64,000 nt of DNA from contig NZ_MKKX01000033.1 in the NCBI RefSeq assembly GCF_002091985.1, positions 62,001 through 126,000 on the forward strand, written 5' to 3'. The notes below the pieces were generated by a model. It made no database searches, was not told where the DNA came from, and worked only from the letters and a program-made list of their open reading frames with translations. A program made the translations under genes and the position numbers. This stretch comes from Rhodococcus sp. 1163. Lineage in GTDB: Bacteria; Actinomycetota; Actinomycetes; Mycobacteriales; Mycobacteriaceae. Below are positions 26,130 through 35,729 of the stretch, piece by piece (position 1 is the stretch's first letter; the number at the start of each line of letters is the position of its first letter).

Positions 26130-28322
26130 ATGACAATGGCATTGACCGAACAAGGGCGGGACCTCACCGATGCGGTTCGCGCATGGGCAGCCCGTACCGT
26201 CACCTCCGACGTCCTGCGCAGTGCGGTGGATGCCGAGACCGAGGAGCGCCCCGCTTTCTGGAGCTCGCTGGCCGCGCTCGGCGTGCTGGGTCTGCATCTG
26301 AAGGAAGAAGATGGCGGCGCCGGCTGCGGATTGAGCGAAACTGCCGTGGTGGCAGAGGAACTCGGTAGAGCCTTGGTTCCGGGGCCGTTCCTCTCGACTG
26401 TCCTTCTCAGTGCGGTACTCGACGAAGCAGGTCGCAGCGAGGAGCTCGCAGCCCTGGCCGACGGCTCGACGATCGGCGCCATATCGCTGCACCCCGGTTC
26501 GTTGCGCGTGACTTCCGAGGCGAACCAGTCGGTACTCGACGGTGCATCTGATTTCGTCGTCAGTGGCCAGATCGGTGATCTCTTCCTGCTGGCCGCGCTC
26601 GATGCCGAGAACCACACTGTATTCGTCGTCGTCCCACGGGAGCGCCTCGAGATCACTGCCGTGGAGAGCTATGATCTCGTGCGACGCAACGCAACTGCGA
26701 CTGCACGCAGTATCTCCCTCGCACCCGGCGACGTCCTCTCGATCGATGCCCAACGCGTAGTGGATCTGGCGGCAATACTGTTCTCCGCCGAGGCGTCGGG
26801 TGTCGCGGACTGGGCGGTGCGCACTGCAGGTGACTACGCGCGAACGCGCAAGCAGTTCGGGCGCATCATCGGTCAATTTCAAGGCGTCAAGCACCGCATC
26901 GCGCGCATGCTCATCCGCAGCGAGCAAGCACGCGTGTGCGCATGGGACGCCGCCCGTGCAGCGGACGCAGGTGAGCCTCCCGCGGAGGTGTCCCTGGCTG
27001 CTGCGGTAGCTGGAGCCACCGCACTCGATGCTGCATTCTCGTTGACCAAGGACTGCATCCAGATCCTCGGCGGCATCGGATACACCTGGGAACACGACGC
27101 GCACCTCTATCTTCGGCGGGCGCAGACCTTGCTGCTCATGCTCGGCTCGACCGCGTCATGGCGTTCTCGGGTGACCGCTGCGACGCTCGCCGGGACCCGG
27201 CGTTCACTCGAAGTAGAGCTTCCACCCGAAGCCGAGCAGGTTCGCGCGAAGGTGCGATCCGAGCTTACTGCGATTGCCGATTCGAACGATGCCGATCGCA
27301 TCCGCTTGTTGGCCGAAAAAGGCTATACAGCACCACATTTGCCGGCACCGTGGGGTCGAGGGGCAGACGCCGTCGAACAACTGGTGATCGCCGAGGAATT
27401 GGCCTCGTTCTCTCTCGTTCCATACGACATGATCATCGGTAACTGGGTAGTGCCCACGCTCATCGAGCACGGCAACCCCGAGCAGGTCGAGCAGTTCGTC
27501 CCGGCCAGCCTGCGCGGAGACATTCGTTGGTGTCAGCTGTTCTCCGAACCCGGTGCAGGCTCCGACCTCGCCGGATTGAGTACCAAGGCGACCAAGGTGG
27601 ACGGCGGTTGGCGATTGCAGGGCCAGAAAGTCTGGACGTCCATGGCGCGTGAAGCGCACTGGGGGATCTGTCTCGCTCGCACCGACGCATCGGTGGCCAA
27701 GCACAAAGGTTTGTCCTACTTCCTCGTCGACATGCGCAACAGTCCCGGGCTCGACATCCGGCCTCTCCGAGAGATCACCGGCGAATCGTTGTTCAACGAG
27801 GTCTTCTTCGACGACGTGTTCGTTCCGGACGAAATGTTGGTGGGGGAGAGCGGCGCCGGATGGAAATTGGCTCGAACGACACTCGCCAACGAACGAGTCT
27901 CGTTGTCGAACGATTCATCTCTCGGCTCGGGCGGTGAGGCGTTGTTGAGTCTCGCCGCCGAATTGCCCAGCGGCCTCGACGCCCAGCAATCGGCAGTTCT
28001 CGGTGAAGTTCTGTGCGACGCCCAGTCCGGGGGATTGCTCGCACTGCGCACCACGCTACGCACACTTAGCGGCGCCCAGCCCGGAGCGGAATCCTCGGTC
28101 GCTAAAGTTATCGGCGTGGAACACCTTCAACAGGTGTGGGAAGTGGCGATGGAGTGGGCCGGGCCGTCGTCTCTGGTCGGTGAGCAGCCCCGAAGCTCTG
28201 CGCAACACATGTTCTTGAACGCTCAGTGCATGTCGATAGCCGGCGGCACCACCAACGTTCAGCTCAACATCATCGGCGAACGGTTGTTGGGCCTTCCGCG
28301 GGATCCCGAGCCGGGTAAGTGA
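26130..28322 (+). CDS. Fused two-domain acyl-CoA dehydrogenase, FadE34/ChsE3-like
   Basis: This 730-residue protein is two acyl-CoA dehydrogenase units in one chain. That is the architecture of mycobacterial FadE34 (ChsE3, about 711 residues), which desaturates the C24 CoA ester of a steroid with a five-carbon side chain. In the first unit (about 1-370) TRKQFGRIIGQFQGVKHRIARM and QILGGIGYTWEHDAHLYLRRA are clear. In the second, the FAD/substrate region WCQLFSEPGAGSDLAGLSTKA and the end SIAGGTTNVQLNIIGERLLGLPR are clear. It lies between the thiolase and a MaoC hydratase. This gene is the best single argument that the pathway starts from a C24 carboxylated steroid. Confidence 0.88.
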   Translation: MTMALTEQGRDLTDAVRAWAARTVTSDVLRSAVDAETEERPAFWSSLAALGVLGLHLKEEDGGAGCGLSETAVVAEELGRALVPGPFLSTVLLSAVLDEAGRSEELAALADGSTIGAISLHPGSLRVTSEANQSVLDGASDFVVSGQIGDLFLLAALDAENHTVFVVVPRERLEITAVESYDLVRRNATATARSISLAPGDVLSIDAQRVVDLAAILFSAEASGVADWAVRTAGDYARTRKQFGRIIGQFQGVKHRIARMLIRSEQARVCAWDAARAADAGEPPAEVSLAAAVAGATALDAAFSLTKDCIQILGGIGYTWEHDAHLYLRRAQTLLLMLGSTASWRSRVTAATLAGTRRSLEVELPPEAEQVRAKVRSELTAIADSNDADRIRLLAEKGYTAPHLPAPWGRGADAVEQLVIAEELASFSLVPYDMIIGNWVVPTLIEHGNPEQVEQFVPASLRGDIRWCQLFSEPGAGSDLAGLSTKATKVDGGWRLQGQKVWTSMAREAHWGICLARTDASVAKHKGLSYFLVDMRNSPGLDIRPLREITGESLFNEVFFDDVFVPDEMLVGESGAGWKLARTTLANERVSLSNDSSLGSGGEALLSLAAELPSGLDAQQSAVLGEVLCDAQSGGLLALRTTLRTLSGAQPGAESSVAKVIGVEHLQQVWEVAMEWAGPSSLVGEQPRSSAQHMFLNAQCMSIAGGTTNVQLNIIGERLLGLPRDPEPGK

Positions 28323-28362
28323 CCATCCGACAACCACACTCGAAAGATCGAAGGAATCCCCA

Positions 28363-29235
28363 ATGGCAATAGACCTCGCTACCGCGCTGGCCGCCGAGCC
28401 GACAGTGCGCGAGATCTCGTGGACCGACCGAGATGTGATCCTTTATCACCTCGGTGTCGGTGCGGGAGAGAACCCACTGGACCCTGCCGAGCTCGGCTGG
28501 GTGTACGAGAAAAACCTACGTGTGCTGCCGACCTTCGCGCTGGTTGCTGGAGGTGGTATTTCAGCGGGTGTCTCCAAGAGCGCAGGTCTGCAGATGCCGG
28601 GCGTCGAAGTGGATCTGCGCAAGCTCCTGCACAGTGGCCAATCGCTGACTGCACATGCACCGATACCGTCGACCGGCAGCGCCCGCATCACGACGCGTGT
28701 GGCGAACATCTGGGACAAGGGCAAGGCAGCAGTGATCGAACTCGAACATGCTGCAACCGATGATGACGGCCGTGCACTGTTCACGACGGTGATGCAAATT
28801 TGGGCTCGTGGCGAGGGCGGCTTCGGTGGCGAGGCCGGGCCGGACACCACTGACACCGTGCCGGATCGGAAACCGGATCACCTTCTGCAATCTTCGACCC
28901 GTCCCGATCAAGCGGCGCTCTATCGCCTCAGTGGTGACCTCAATCCACTGCACATAGACCCGAGCATCGCCGCGGCGGTGGGATTCGATCGGCCCATCTT
29001 GCATGGACTCGCGTCCTACGGGATCGTCTGCAGGACAGTGACCGAGCGTCTGTTGGACTCCGACCCGAGCCGAGTCAGCGATTTCTCGGTCCGTTTCGCC
29101 GGGCCCACCTATCCGGGTGAACCACTCGAAACCTCTGTCTGGGAAGAAGACGGACTCTTGATTCTCCGCACGAGTTCTCCCGAGCGCGACGGACAAGCCA
29201 TCCTGACCCACGCATCCATGAAAGTAGTTTCATGA
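28363..29235 (+). CDS. MaoC-type enoyl-CoA hydratase, ChsH3-like
   Basis: This 290-residue double-hotdog protein belongs to the hydratase-2 group, which hydrates 2-enoyl-CoA to the (3R)-hydroxyacyl-CoA. The catalytic motif YRLSGDLNPLHIDPSIAAAVGF in the second hotdog is canonical, with the Asp and His in place. The first hotdog carries VYEKNLRVLPTFALV, as in steroid-specific members and human MFE-2. It follows the FadE34-like gene by 40 bp and overlaps the thioesterase by 4 bp. In Mycobacterium tuberculosis a comparable enzyme (ChsH3, Rv3538) works on the C24 intermediate. It resembles the MaoC at 38444. Confidence 0.9.
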   Translation: MAIDLATALAAEPTVREISWTDRDVILYHLGVGAGENPLDPAELGWVYEKNLRVLPTFALVAGGGISAGVSKSAGLQMPGVEVDLRKLLHSGQSLTAHAPIPSTGSARITTRVANIWDKGKAAVIELEHAATDDDGRALFTTVMQIWARGEGGFGGEAGPDTTDTVPDRKPDHLLQSSTRPDQAALYRLSGDLNPLHIDPSIAAAVGFDRPILHGLASYGIVCRTVTERLLDSDPSRVSDFSVRFAGPTYPGEPLETSVWEEDGLLILRTSSPERDGQAILTHASMKVVS

Positions 29236-29882
29236 TCCCCGGTACGCACCCCACGTATGAAACCAGCCCCTCGGGGACGGTGCTGACCTCGGTCAGCAAC
29301 GATTCCTCAGTCGATCGAGCCACCCAAGCGGCACGCCGAGTGATCGATGCTCTGCTGCGGACCGATCGTGGCAACGCCAACCTCGAGCGGGTGACAGAGG
29401 AGCTGATCAGTGTCGCCCAGCACCTGGAGAGTCATGCGCCCGCGGTGGAAGAGCGATTGATCGACATGTGGAACGGCGAGGGTGTGACACGGCACGACCC
29501 GGTGACCGGTCTCGAGAATGCGATCGCCCCTCCTCTCGTGCTGGAAGGCAAGTCCGACGGCTCCGTCGAAGGCACTGTCGTCTTGACGCTCGCCTACCAG
29601 GGTCCCCCGGGACACGTGCACGGAGGAGTGTCTGCACTGCTGCTCGATCACACGCTGGGAGTCGCCAATGCGTGGGCCGGAAAGGCCGGCATGACGGCGC
29701 AATTGAATCTTCGCTACCACTCCCCGACACCGTTGTTCGAGCCGCTGACTGTCACTGCCAAGCTCGATTCCGTCGATGGCCGCAAGATCAACACGGTCGG
29801 CTACATCAGGACCGCAGACGGTCGGGTATGCGTATCCGTCGAGGCCTTGTTCATCGACAAAACGGTGCCACGTCCACGCTGA
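29232..29882 (+). CDS. PaaI-type hotdog thioesterase
   Basis: This 216-residue protein has about 110 residues of N-terminal sequence and a single hotdog domain. The PaaI motif is QGPPGHVHGGVSALLLDHTLGVAN, with the HGG turn and the catalytic Asp. Such enzymes hydrolyse acyl-CoA. Here it may recover CoA from stalled steroid-CoA or let side-chain acids leave, which fits the presence of further CoA ligases in the cluster. It overlaps the hydratase by 4 bp and ends the thiolase operon before a hairpin. Confidence 0.85.
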   Translation: MIPGTHPTYETSPSGTVLTSVSNDSSVDRATQAARRVIDALLRTDRGNANLERVTEELISVAQHLESHAPAVEERLIDMWNGEGVTRHDPVTGLENAIAPPLVLEGKSDGSVEGTVVLTLAYQGPPGHVHGGVSALLLDHTLGVANAWAGKAGMTAQLNLRYHSPTPLFEPLTVTAKLDSVDGRKINTVGYIRTADGRVCVSVEALFIDKTVPRPR

Positions 29883-29906
29883 CCCGAGTGGGCAAGCTGG
29901 AAAACG

Positions 29907-29946
29907 AACGGCGTCGCACAGGGTTTTCACCCGGTGCGACGCCGTT
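29907..29946. terminator. Perfect 13-bp hairpin between convergent units
   Basis: The arms AACGGCGTCGCAC (29907-29919) and its complement (29934-29946) enclose a 14-nt loop. It lies 25 bp after the thioesterase stop and 14 bp before the convergent ligase stop. Confidence 0.8.
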
Positions 29947-29959
29947 GTCGTGACTGCTC

Positions 29960-31621
29960 TTACACGCTGATGTCGCGCCGCGAGAGCTTCCCGGTTGCGT
30001 TGCGGGGCAAGCTGTCTCCGGTGATACGCCAGCGGGTGGGTACCTTGAAGTAAGACAACCGCTCCGCCGTCCACTCGCGCAGTTCGCTTTCCTCGAGCAC
30101 AGCGCCTGGTCGAAGAACCACCACCGCAGACACCTCTTGGCCGAGGTCGGTGTGCGGTGTTCCGATGACCGCGCATTCGAGTACGTCAGGGTGTTCGTCG
30201 AGGCACTGCTCGATCTCGACGGGATAGACGTTCTCTCCACCACGAAGGATCAGGTCCGACCGCCTGCCGGTCAGTCGAAGTCTGCCGTCCTCGATCAACC
30301 CGTAGTCTCCGGTACGCAACCATCGTCCGGGTGAGATCGCGGCGTCGGTTGCCGCTTGGTCTTCCCAGTATCCGAGCATCACGAAGGGACTACGTACACA
30401 TATCTCGCCCTCGGTGCCGTCGGGAAGCCATTCTCCGAAGGGATCACGGATCTCGAGGCTGACGGTGATGATGGGACGGCCCAGGGTTCCGGGATGGCGC
30501 TCGAGGTCCGGCCCGGCAGCGACAGCGATGGCAGTGCTGCACTCGGTCAGGCCGTAGCTGTCCACCAGTGAGTTCTTGGCGAACGGAACCTCTTGGCGCA
30601 GGCGTTCTTTGAACGCGATCGACGAAGGTGCGGAGGCAAGTGCGAACGAGGTCAGCGAGCTCAGATCGAAGCGATCGAGATTGCCGTGTTCGACGAGACG
30701 GGCAGCCATGGTGGGGACCGCGCCCCAGTCCGTCACTCGCTCACGTTCGACGAGGCCGAGGATGGTGTCGACGTCGAAGGCGCCTTCGTTCATGACGACC
30801 GCGCTGCCGGTTGCGAGGCGGGGGATCACGAGATTGTGAAGGCTGGCGATGTGGAACAAAGGCGAGGTGAGTAGGTACTTCTTCTCGCTCGGGAGCGACG
30901 GATCGAACTCGACACCTTTGAATGCGGCGACGATGGCGTCGCTGAATCGGTGGTAATCGACCACCGCGAGGATATTTCGCTGTGAGTGCAGGGCGCCCTT
31001 GGGCTTGCCGCTCGTGCCGCTCGTATAGAGGATGGCTGCGGGATCGTCTTCGTCGACAGCGGTGACCGGGAGCGTGGCGCCGCGGTACTGCTCGATGATC
31101 TTCGGTAGGTCATCGAGCATCGTCAGGACCGGGGTGTCGAGCTTCATCTCGGCCAGCGTCGCGGCGCGTTTGGCGTCGGCGATGATCACGCTGGGCCTGC
31201 TGTGCTTCACGCCGTATTCGATCTCGCGGGGAACCCACCAGCTGTTCAAGGCGACAGTGATGGCGCCGAGCGACTGCGTGGCCCAGAACGCAATGACCCA
31301 TTCCATCGAGTTCGCGCCGAGAATCGCTACGCGGTCTCCCTTGCTCACCCCGTAGTCATCGCGCAGTGCGGTCGCCAATGCCGCGACGGCGGTGGCGTGT
31401 TCGGCGTAGGACAGTCTGCGGTCCGCAGTGATGAGGTAGTCCCTCTCACCCCACTTCGCCGACGCCGCCAGCAGTTCGCCCACTCCCCGCGTCCGGTTCT
31501 TCATCACGGGCATGCGAGTCCCCAGTACCGATTCCTCGGCCAGTTCGAATCTCCCGCCGGGTCCGGTGAGCCGGGTGATCACCTGGTCCAGGTAGAACTG
31601 CGGATCTGTAGAAGCGGTCAT
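29960..31621 (-). CDS. Acyl-CoA synthetase (steroid side-chain CoA ligase candidate)
   Basis: This 553-residue adenylate-forming enzyme joins an acid to CoA through an acyl-AMP. The ATP loop is [17 protein letters not shown]. Later motifs are DSYGLTECS, the hinge region [34 protein letters not shown], and the lysine in [12 protein letters not shown]. The ATG at 31621 has AAAGG before it; the longer frame runs through the promoter. It is convergent with the C24 beta-oxidation operon and carries the cluster motif 90 bp upstream. Activation of the C24 acid is a reasonable role (compare CasG of R. jostii), but not provable from sequence. Confidence 0.88.
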   Translation of the reverse strand: MTASTDPQFYLDQVITRLTGPGGRFELAEESVLGTRMPVMKNRTRGVGELLAASAKWGERDYLITADRRLSYAEHATAVAALATALRDDYGVSKGDRVAILGANSMEWVIAFWATQSLGAITVALNSWWVPREIEYGVKHSRPSVIIADAKRAATLAEMKLDTPVLTMLDDLPKIIEQYRGATLPVTAVDEDDPAAILYTSGTSGKPKGALHSQRNILAVVDYHRFSDAIVAAFKGVEFDPSLPSEKKYLLTSPLFHIASLHNLVIPRLATGSAVVMNEGAFDVDTILGLVERERVTDWGAVPTMAARLVEHGNLDRFDLSSLTSFALASAPSSIAFKERLRQEVPFAKNSLVDSYGLTECSTAIAVAAGPDLERHPGTLGRPIITVSLEIRDPFGEWLPDGTEGEICVRSPFVMLGYWEDQAATDAAISPGRWLRTGDYGLIEDGRLRLTGRRSDLILRGGENVYPVEIEQCLDEHPDVLECAVIGTPHTDLGQEVSAVVVLRPGAVLEESELREWTAERLSYFKVPTRWRITGDSLPRNATGKLSRRDISV

Positions 31622-31696
31622 CGAAAGGGCCTTTCGTCCTCGGGCAGGTGTACCGCCACAAGATGGCATGTAAGCACGCAGTGGCAGACGGTCGTT

Positions 31697-31711
31697 GCCA
31701 CTGAGCGAGAC
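31697..31711 (-). promoter_or_regulatory. Cluster motif upstream of the acyl-CoA synthetase
   Basis: On the minus strand this reads GTCTCGCTCAGTGGC, 90 bp before the ligase ATG and in the gene's direction. It is one of six good copies of the cluster motif. Confidence 0.45.
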
Positions 31712-31774
31712 TCCCCCCCGGGCAGTCACCATCGGCAGATACGTTACGGGAGTAATCGGACTTGGAGGACAGTT

Positions 31775-31894
31775 ATGACCATAGATCTCGACTTGCCCAC
31801 CGCGCAGGTCGGTCGTTCGGCGCAGGCCACATTCGGGCCGATCACGCTGCGTAACCGCATCATCGAAACAACGACGACAGAGATGTGCGCATGA
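31775..31894 (+). pseudogene. 39-codon ORF resembling the start of an Old Yellow Enzyme
   Basis: A strong ribosome site (GGAGGAC) precedes an ATG. The 39-residue product ends with [20 protein letters not shown], which looks like the first beta strand of FMN-dependent Old Yellow Enzyme/2,4-dienoyl-CoA reductase proteins (pattern PITLRNRI). The rest of such a protein is absent; the stop TGA overlaps the ATG of the next ligase. It could be the scar of a deletion. It could also now act as a leader ORF that couples translation to the ligase, whose own ribosome site is weak. Confidence 0.55.
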
Positions 31895-33603
31895 CCCAGG
31901 ACTTGGCCTCCGAGAAGAAGACCACCGTGCAGGACGACAAGGGGCATCGCGGGACCATCGCGGAGATGCTTCTCGATCGACTGGGCGATCACCACGACGG
32001 ACTACGGACCCGCGAGCAGGACTGGACGTGGCACGAGGTAGTCCTCGAGAGTGCAGCGCGCGGTGCGCTTGCCGAGTCGATGCGCGTCGACGGGCCGTTC
32101 CACATCGGTGTCCTGCTCGAGAACACTCCTGAATTCGTGTTCTGGCTCGGTGGCGCGGCGCTGGTCGGTGGAACGATCGTCGGGATCAATCCGACAAAGC
32201 GGGGCGGCGAACTCGAAGCCGAGATTCGCTACGTCGATTGCCAGTTGATCGTCACCGACACTGCCGGTATGACCATGCTCTCCAGCCTGGATCTGGGCCT
32301 GACGCCGGACCGGTTCGTCCTTGTCGACGAGCCCGAATACCTGGACAGGTGCGCCGGTTTCATGCAGGAGGCGCCGGTAGCAGCACCGTCGGTCGATAGT
32401 TCGAGCCTGATGTTGTTGCTGTTCACCTCCGGGACGACGGGTGCGTCCAAAGCGGTCCGCTGCAGTCAAGGACGGCTTGCCAGGCTCGCCTACACCAACT
32501 CGGCCAAGTACGGACATTCGCGGGACGACGTCGACTACTGCTGCATGCCGTTGTTCCACGGCAATGCACTGATGGCGCTGTGGGCCCCGGCTCTCGCCAA
32601 CGGTGCCGTCGTGTGCTTGACCCCCAAGTTCTCCGCGTCGGGATTTCTGCCCGATGTGCGATTCTTCGGCGCAACCTTCTTTACGTATGTCGGGAAGGCT
32701 CTCGCCTACTTGATGGCGACACCGGAATCCGAGGACGACCACGTCAACACGCTGGTGCGAGGATTCGGTACCGAGGCGTCCCCGGAGGACAAGGTGGAAT
32801 TCGTTCGGCGATTCGGTGCCGAACTGTTCGAGGGGTACGGATCGAGTGAAGGCGCCGGTTCGGTAACGCTGGATCCGAATGCACCGGCAGGCGCGCTCGG
32901 TCGTCCCGCTCACAAGAACATCGCGATCGTGGACCCCGAGACGCGTGAGAAGAAAGGGCTCGCCCGGTGCGACGAGTACGGGCGGGTTCTCAACCCGGAC
33001 GAGTCCATCGGTGAGATGGTCGATATGGCCGGCGCGTCGGCCTTCGAGGGCTACTACAAGAACGAGAGCGCGATCGCGGACCGGCTGCGGCACGGTTGGT
33101 ACTGGACGGGCGACCTCGGCTACATAGACGAGGACGGCTTCATCTACTTCGCCGGACGCAAGGGCGACTGGATTCGGGTCGACGGTGAGAACACCTCGGC
33201 GCTGATGGTCGAGCGCATCTGCCGGCGGTACCCGTCCGTCATAGCGACCGGTGTCTACTCGGTGCCCGACCCTCGTTCGGGTGATCAGGTGATGGCTGCG
33301 CTGGAGGTGCCCGACGTCGACGCTTTCGACGCCGCGGCCTTCGCATCCTTCCTCACCGCGCAGGACGATCTGGGAACCAAGTCGGCGCCGCGCTTTCTTC
33401 GAGTCTCGGCGAACCTGCCCGTGACAGGTTCCAACAAAATCGTCAAAAACAAGCTGCAGCAGCAGAATTGGCGCTGCGAAGACCTGATCTTCCGGTGGGA
33501 GGGTCGAGGGGCTCCTCAGTACCGGTTGATGACCGAAGAAGACAAAGATCTGTTGGAAAAGGAATTCGACACCTATGGGCGTCGACGGTTCCTGTCCGCC
33601 TGA
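31891..33603 (+). CDS. Acyl-CoA synthetase, FadD17/CasI-like
   Basis: This 570-residue ligase has the ATP loop [34 protein letters not shown], the hinge [33 protein letters not shown] and a C-terminal lysine in [12 protein letters not shown]. The [13 protein letters not shown] form and [11 protein letters not shown] are typical of the FadD17/FadD19 steroid-ligase group rather than of FadD3. It leads an operon with the igr-like module for three-carbon side chains. Activation of a C22 acid, as CasI does in cholate breakdown, is therefore plausible. The start is ATG 31891 (overlapping the preceding ORF) or GTG 31885. Confidence 0.87.
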   Translation: MTQDLASEKKTTVQDDKGHRGTIAEMLLDRLGDHHDGLRTREQDWTWHEVVLESAARGALAESMRVDGPFHIGVLLENTPEFVFWLGGAALVGGTIVGINPTKRGGELEAEIRYVDCQLIVTDTAGMTMLSSLDLGLTPDRFVLVDEPEYLDRCAGFMQEAPVAAPSVDSSSLMLLLFTSGTTGASKAVRCSQGRLARLAYTNSAKYGHSRDDVDYCCMPLFHGNALMALWAPALANGAVVCLTPKFSASGFLPDVRFFGATFFTYVGKALAYLMATPESEDDHVNTLVRGFGTEASPEDKVEFVRRFGAELFEGYGSSEGAGSVTLDPNAPAGALGRPAHKNIAIVDPETREKKGLARCDEYGRVLNPDESIGEMVDMAGASAFEGYYKNESAIADRLRHGWYWTGDLGYIDEDGFIYFAGRKGDWIRVDGENTSALMVERICRRYPSVIATGVYSVPDPRSGDQVMAALEVPDVDAFDAAAFASFLTAQDDLGTKSAPRFLRVSANLPVTGSNKIVKNKLQQQNWRCEDLIFRWEGRGAPQYRLMTEEDKDLLEKEFDTYGRRRFLSA

Positions 33604-33657
33604 GTCGATCCACCCATTTGGTAGTGACAGCCGGAGTCAGGCACGAGGAGTATTGAG

Positions 33658-34824
33658 ATGGATCTCAAGGAAACACCAGAACAGAGCGCTCTCCGGCAGG
33701 AGTTACGCACATATTTTGCGGAGCTGCTGCCACCGGAGAAGCGACGCGTCGCCGGAGAGCAAGGGGTCGGCGGTGAGCACTTTCGGGAGATAGTGCGGTT
33801 GCTCGGCAAAGACGGATGGCTCGGAATCGGCTGGCCCGTGGAGTTCGGCGGCCAGGGACGTTCTGCCGAGGATCAGTTCGTATTCTTCGACGAGGTTCAG
33901 CGGGCCGGATTGCCGTTCCCGTTCGTCACGGTCAACACCGTCGGTCCGACGCTGATGAAATTCGGTACCGAAGAGCAGAAAGAACGCTTTCTGCCCGGCA
34001 TTCTGGCCGGCGAGATCGTCTTCGCCATCGGCTACACCGAGCCCGAGGCAGGCACGGATCTCGCGTCGCTGCGGACGAAGGCAGTCCGGGACGGTGAGGA
34101 CTGGGTTGTCAACGGCAACAAGATCTTCACCAGTGGCGCCAACACGGCCGACTACGTGTGGCTCGCAGCCCGCACGGACCCGGAAGCTCCGAAGCATCGC
34201 GGAATTTCGATTCTCATCGTGCCCACCGACGACGAGGGCTTCAGCTGGTCGCCCATCAACACCGTCGGTGGATTGATGGTCACCTCGACGTACTACAGCG
34301 ATATTCGCATCACGGACGCCGAAGTGGTGGGCGAGATCAACGGAGGCTGGCAGCTCATCACCGCGCAGCTCAACCACGAACGGATCGGCCTCGCTGCGCT
34401 CGGCGGCCGAACACTCGGTCTCTGGCGTCAGGTATTCGACTGGGCTCGAGACAACGGTGCACTCGAAATTCCTTGGGTACGAATCGAATTCGCCCGTACC
34501 CACGCCAAGCTCGAGGCGATGCGGCTGATGAACTGGAAGATGGCCGCTGCCGTCGCACAGGACACGTTGTCCGGAGCGGACGCGGGCGCCATCAAGACCT
34601 ACGGCACGGAAACGCACATCGAGGTCTATCGCGCACTGCAGGGCATCCTCGGTGCCGTGGGGCGTCTTCGGCCCGGTTCTCCCGGTGCAGTTCTCGGCGG
34701 CCAGATCGAACAAATCTCCAGGCAATCCGTCGTGAACACCTTCGGCGGTGGGGTCAACGAAGTCCTGCGCGACATGGTCGGCACGATGGGCCTCGGCCTC
34801 GTTCGCGCCAAGAGGAACGCATGA
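33658..34824 (+). CDS. Acyl-CoA dehydrogenase, FadE29/ChsE2-like
   Basis: This 388-residue ACAD has the length and N-terminal pattern of FadE29 (ChsE2, 387 residues), one of two chains of a heterotetramer. That enzyme desaturates a three-carbon steroid side chain. Visible parts are GWPVEFGGQGRSAEDQFVFFDEVQRAG, the flavin region FAIGYTEPEAGTDLASLRTKA, WVVNGNKIFTSGANTADYVWL and QLNHERIGLAALGG. It overlaps the MaoC-DUF35 gene by 4 bp. Its partner is the ACAD at 35729; the MaoC-DUF35 gene lies between them, an order unlike the mycobacterial igr operon. Confidence 0.88.
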   Translation: MDLKETPEQSALRQELRTYFAELLPPEKRRVAGEQGVGGEHFREIVRLLGKDGWLGIGWPVEFGGQGRSAEDQFVFFDEVQRAGLPFPFVTVNTVGPTLMKFGTEEQKERFLPGILAGEIVFAIGYTEPEAGTDLASLRTKAVRDGEDWVVNGNKIFTSGANTADYVWLAARTDPEAPKHRGISILIVPTDDEGFSWSPINTVGGLMVTSTYYSDIRITDAEVVGEINGGWQLITAQLNHERIGLAALGGRTLGLWRQVFDWARDNGALEIPWVRIEFARTHAKLEAMRLMNWKMAAAVAQDTLSGADAGAIKTYGTETHIEVYRALQGILGAVGRLRPGSPGAVLGGQIEQISRQSVVNTFGGGVNEVLRDMVGTMGLGLVRAKRNA

Positions 34825-35729
34825 TCGAGGTGAGCGCGCGCCTACGCGAATTCGAGGGCGCAGTGTTGGTCCCACCGACACTCGGACCGGACCCGGTGAA
34901 CGCGCCGATGATCAGACATTGGACGGAGGTCATGGGGGGCGAGGATCCGAAGCATGCCGACGGTTCGGTCGCACCCGCCGCCATGCTCCAGGTGTGGACG
35001 ATGAAGTCCTACACGGACAAGATGTCCGGAGTCGACCCTTCGCCGACCTGGACCGACCTGATCGCGATCCTCGACGACGCCGGATTCACCTCGGTGGTCG
35101 CCACCGATTCTGATATGGAGTTCTTCCGAGAGCTACGTCCAGGTGACCATCTTCAGGTGTCGGAAGTTGTCGAAGCAATTTCCGAGGAGAAGAAGACCGG
35201 GCTGGGCGTCGGACATTTCATCACCACGCTCAAGACATATCGCGATACCGACGGCATGGTCGTCGGCACACAGCGGTGGCGTACGTTGCGGTACCGGCCG
35301 GCGGAGAAAGCCGTTGCTCGCGCCCTGCGACCTCGTCCGGCGCTGAACGACGACAATGCGTTCTGGTTCGCAGCCGCCCTCGAACACCGCTTGGTGATCC
35401 AGCGATGCGCTTCCTGCGGTGTGCTTCGACATCCGACCGGTCCGATGTGTGGACAGTGCCGATCCACCGACTGGGACACCGTGGATGCGTCAGGGCGCGG
35501 TCATGTGTACAGCTTCGTCGTCAACCACCATCCACAGATCGATGCCTTCGACTATCCGTTGATCGTCGCTGTCATCGAACTCGAGGAGGGCACTCGCTTG
35601 GTCGCCAATATGACCGGCATCGAGCCCGCGGACGTCACCATCGACATGGCCGTCGAGTTGACGTGGATCGACGCCGACTCGGATCTGACTTTGCCTGCCT
35701 TCCGGCCTATTTCATCTCAGGAGCACTGA
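34821..35729 (+). CDS. MaoC-DUF35 fusion, ChsH2-like
   Basis: This 302-residue protein joins an N-terminal hotdog (about 1-165) to a DUF35 domain (about 175-302). The DUF35 part starts with a zinc ribbon RCASCGVLRHPTGPMCGQCRS (C-x2-C-x10-C-x2-C), followed by an OB-fold beginning GRGHVYSFVVNHHP. This is the architecture of ChsH2. ChsH2 pairs with ChsH1 to hydrate the three-carbon enoyl-CoA side chain, and its DUF35 domain holds the aldolase Ltp2. The ATG at 34821 overlaps the previous stop; the next gene starts inside this stop codon. Confidence 0.92.
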   Translation: MIEVSARLREFEGAVLVPPTLGPDPVNAPMIRHWTEVMGGEDPKHADGSVAPAAMLQVWTMKSYTDKMSGVDPSPTWTDLIAILDDAGFTSVVATDSDMEFFRELRPGDHLQVSEVVEAISEEKKTGLGVGHFITTLKTYRDTDGMVVGTQRWRTLRYRPAEKAVARALRPRPALNDDNAFWFAAALEHRLVIQRCASCGVLRHPTGPMCGQCRSTDWDTVDASGRGHVYSFVVNHHPQIDAFDYPLIVAVIELEEGTRLVANMTGIEPADVTIDMAVELTWIDADSDLTLPAFRPISSQEH

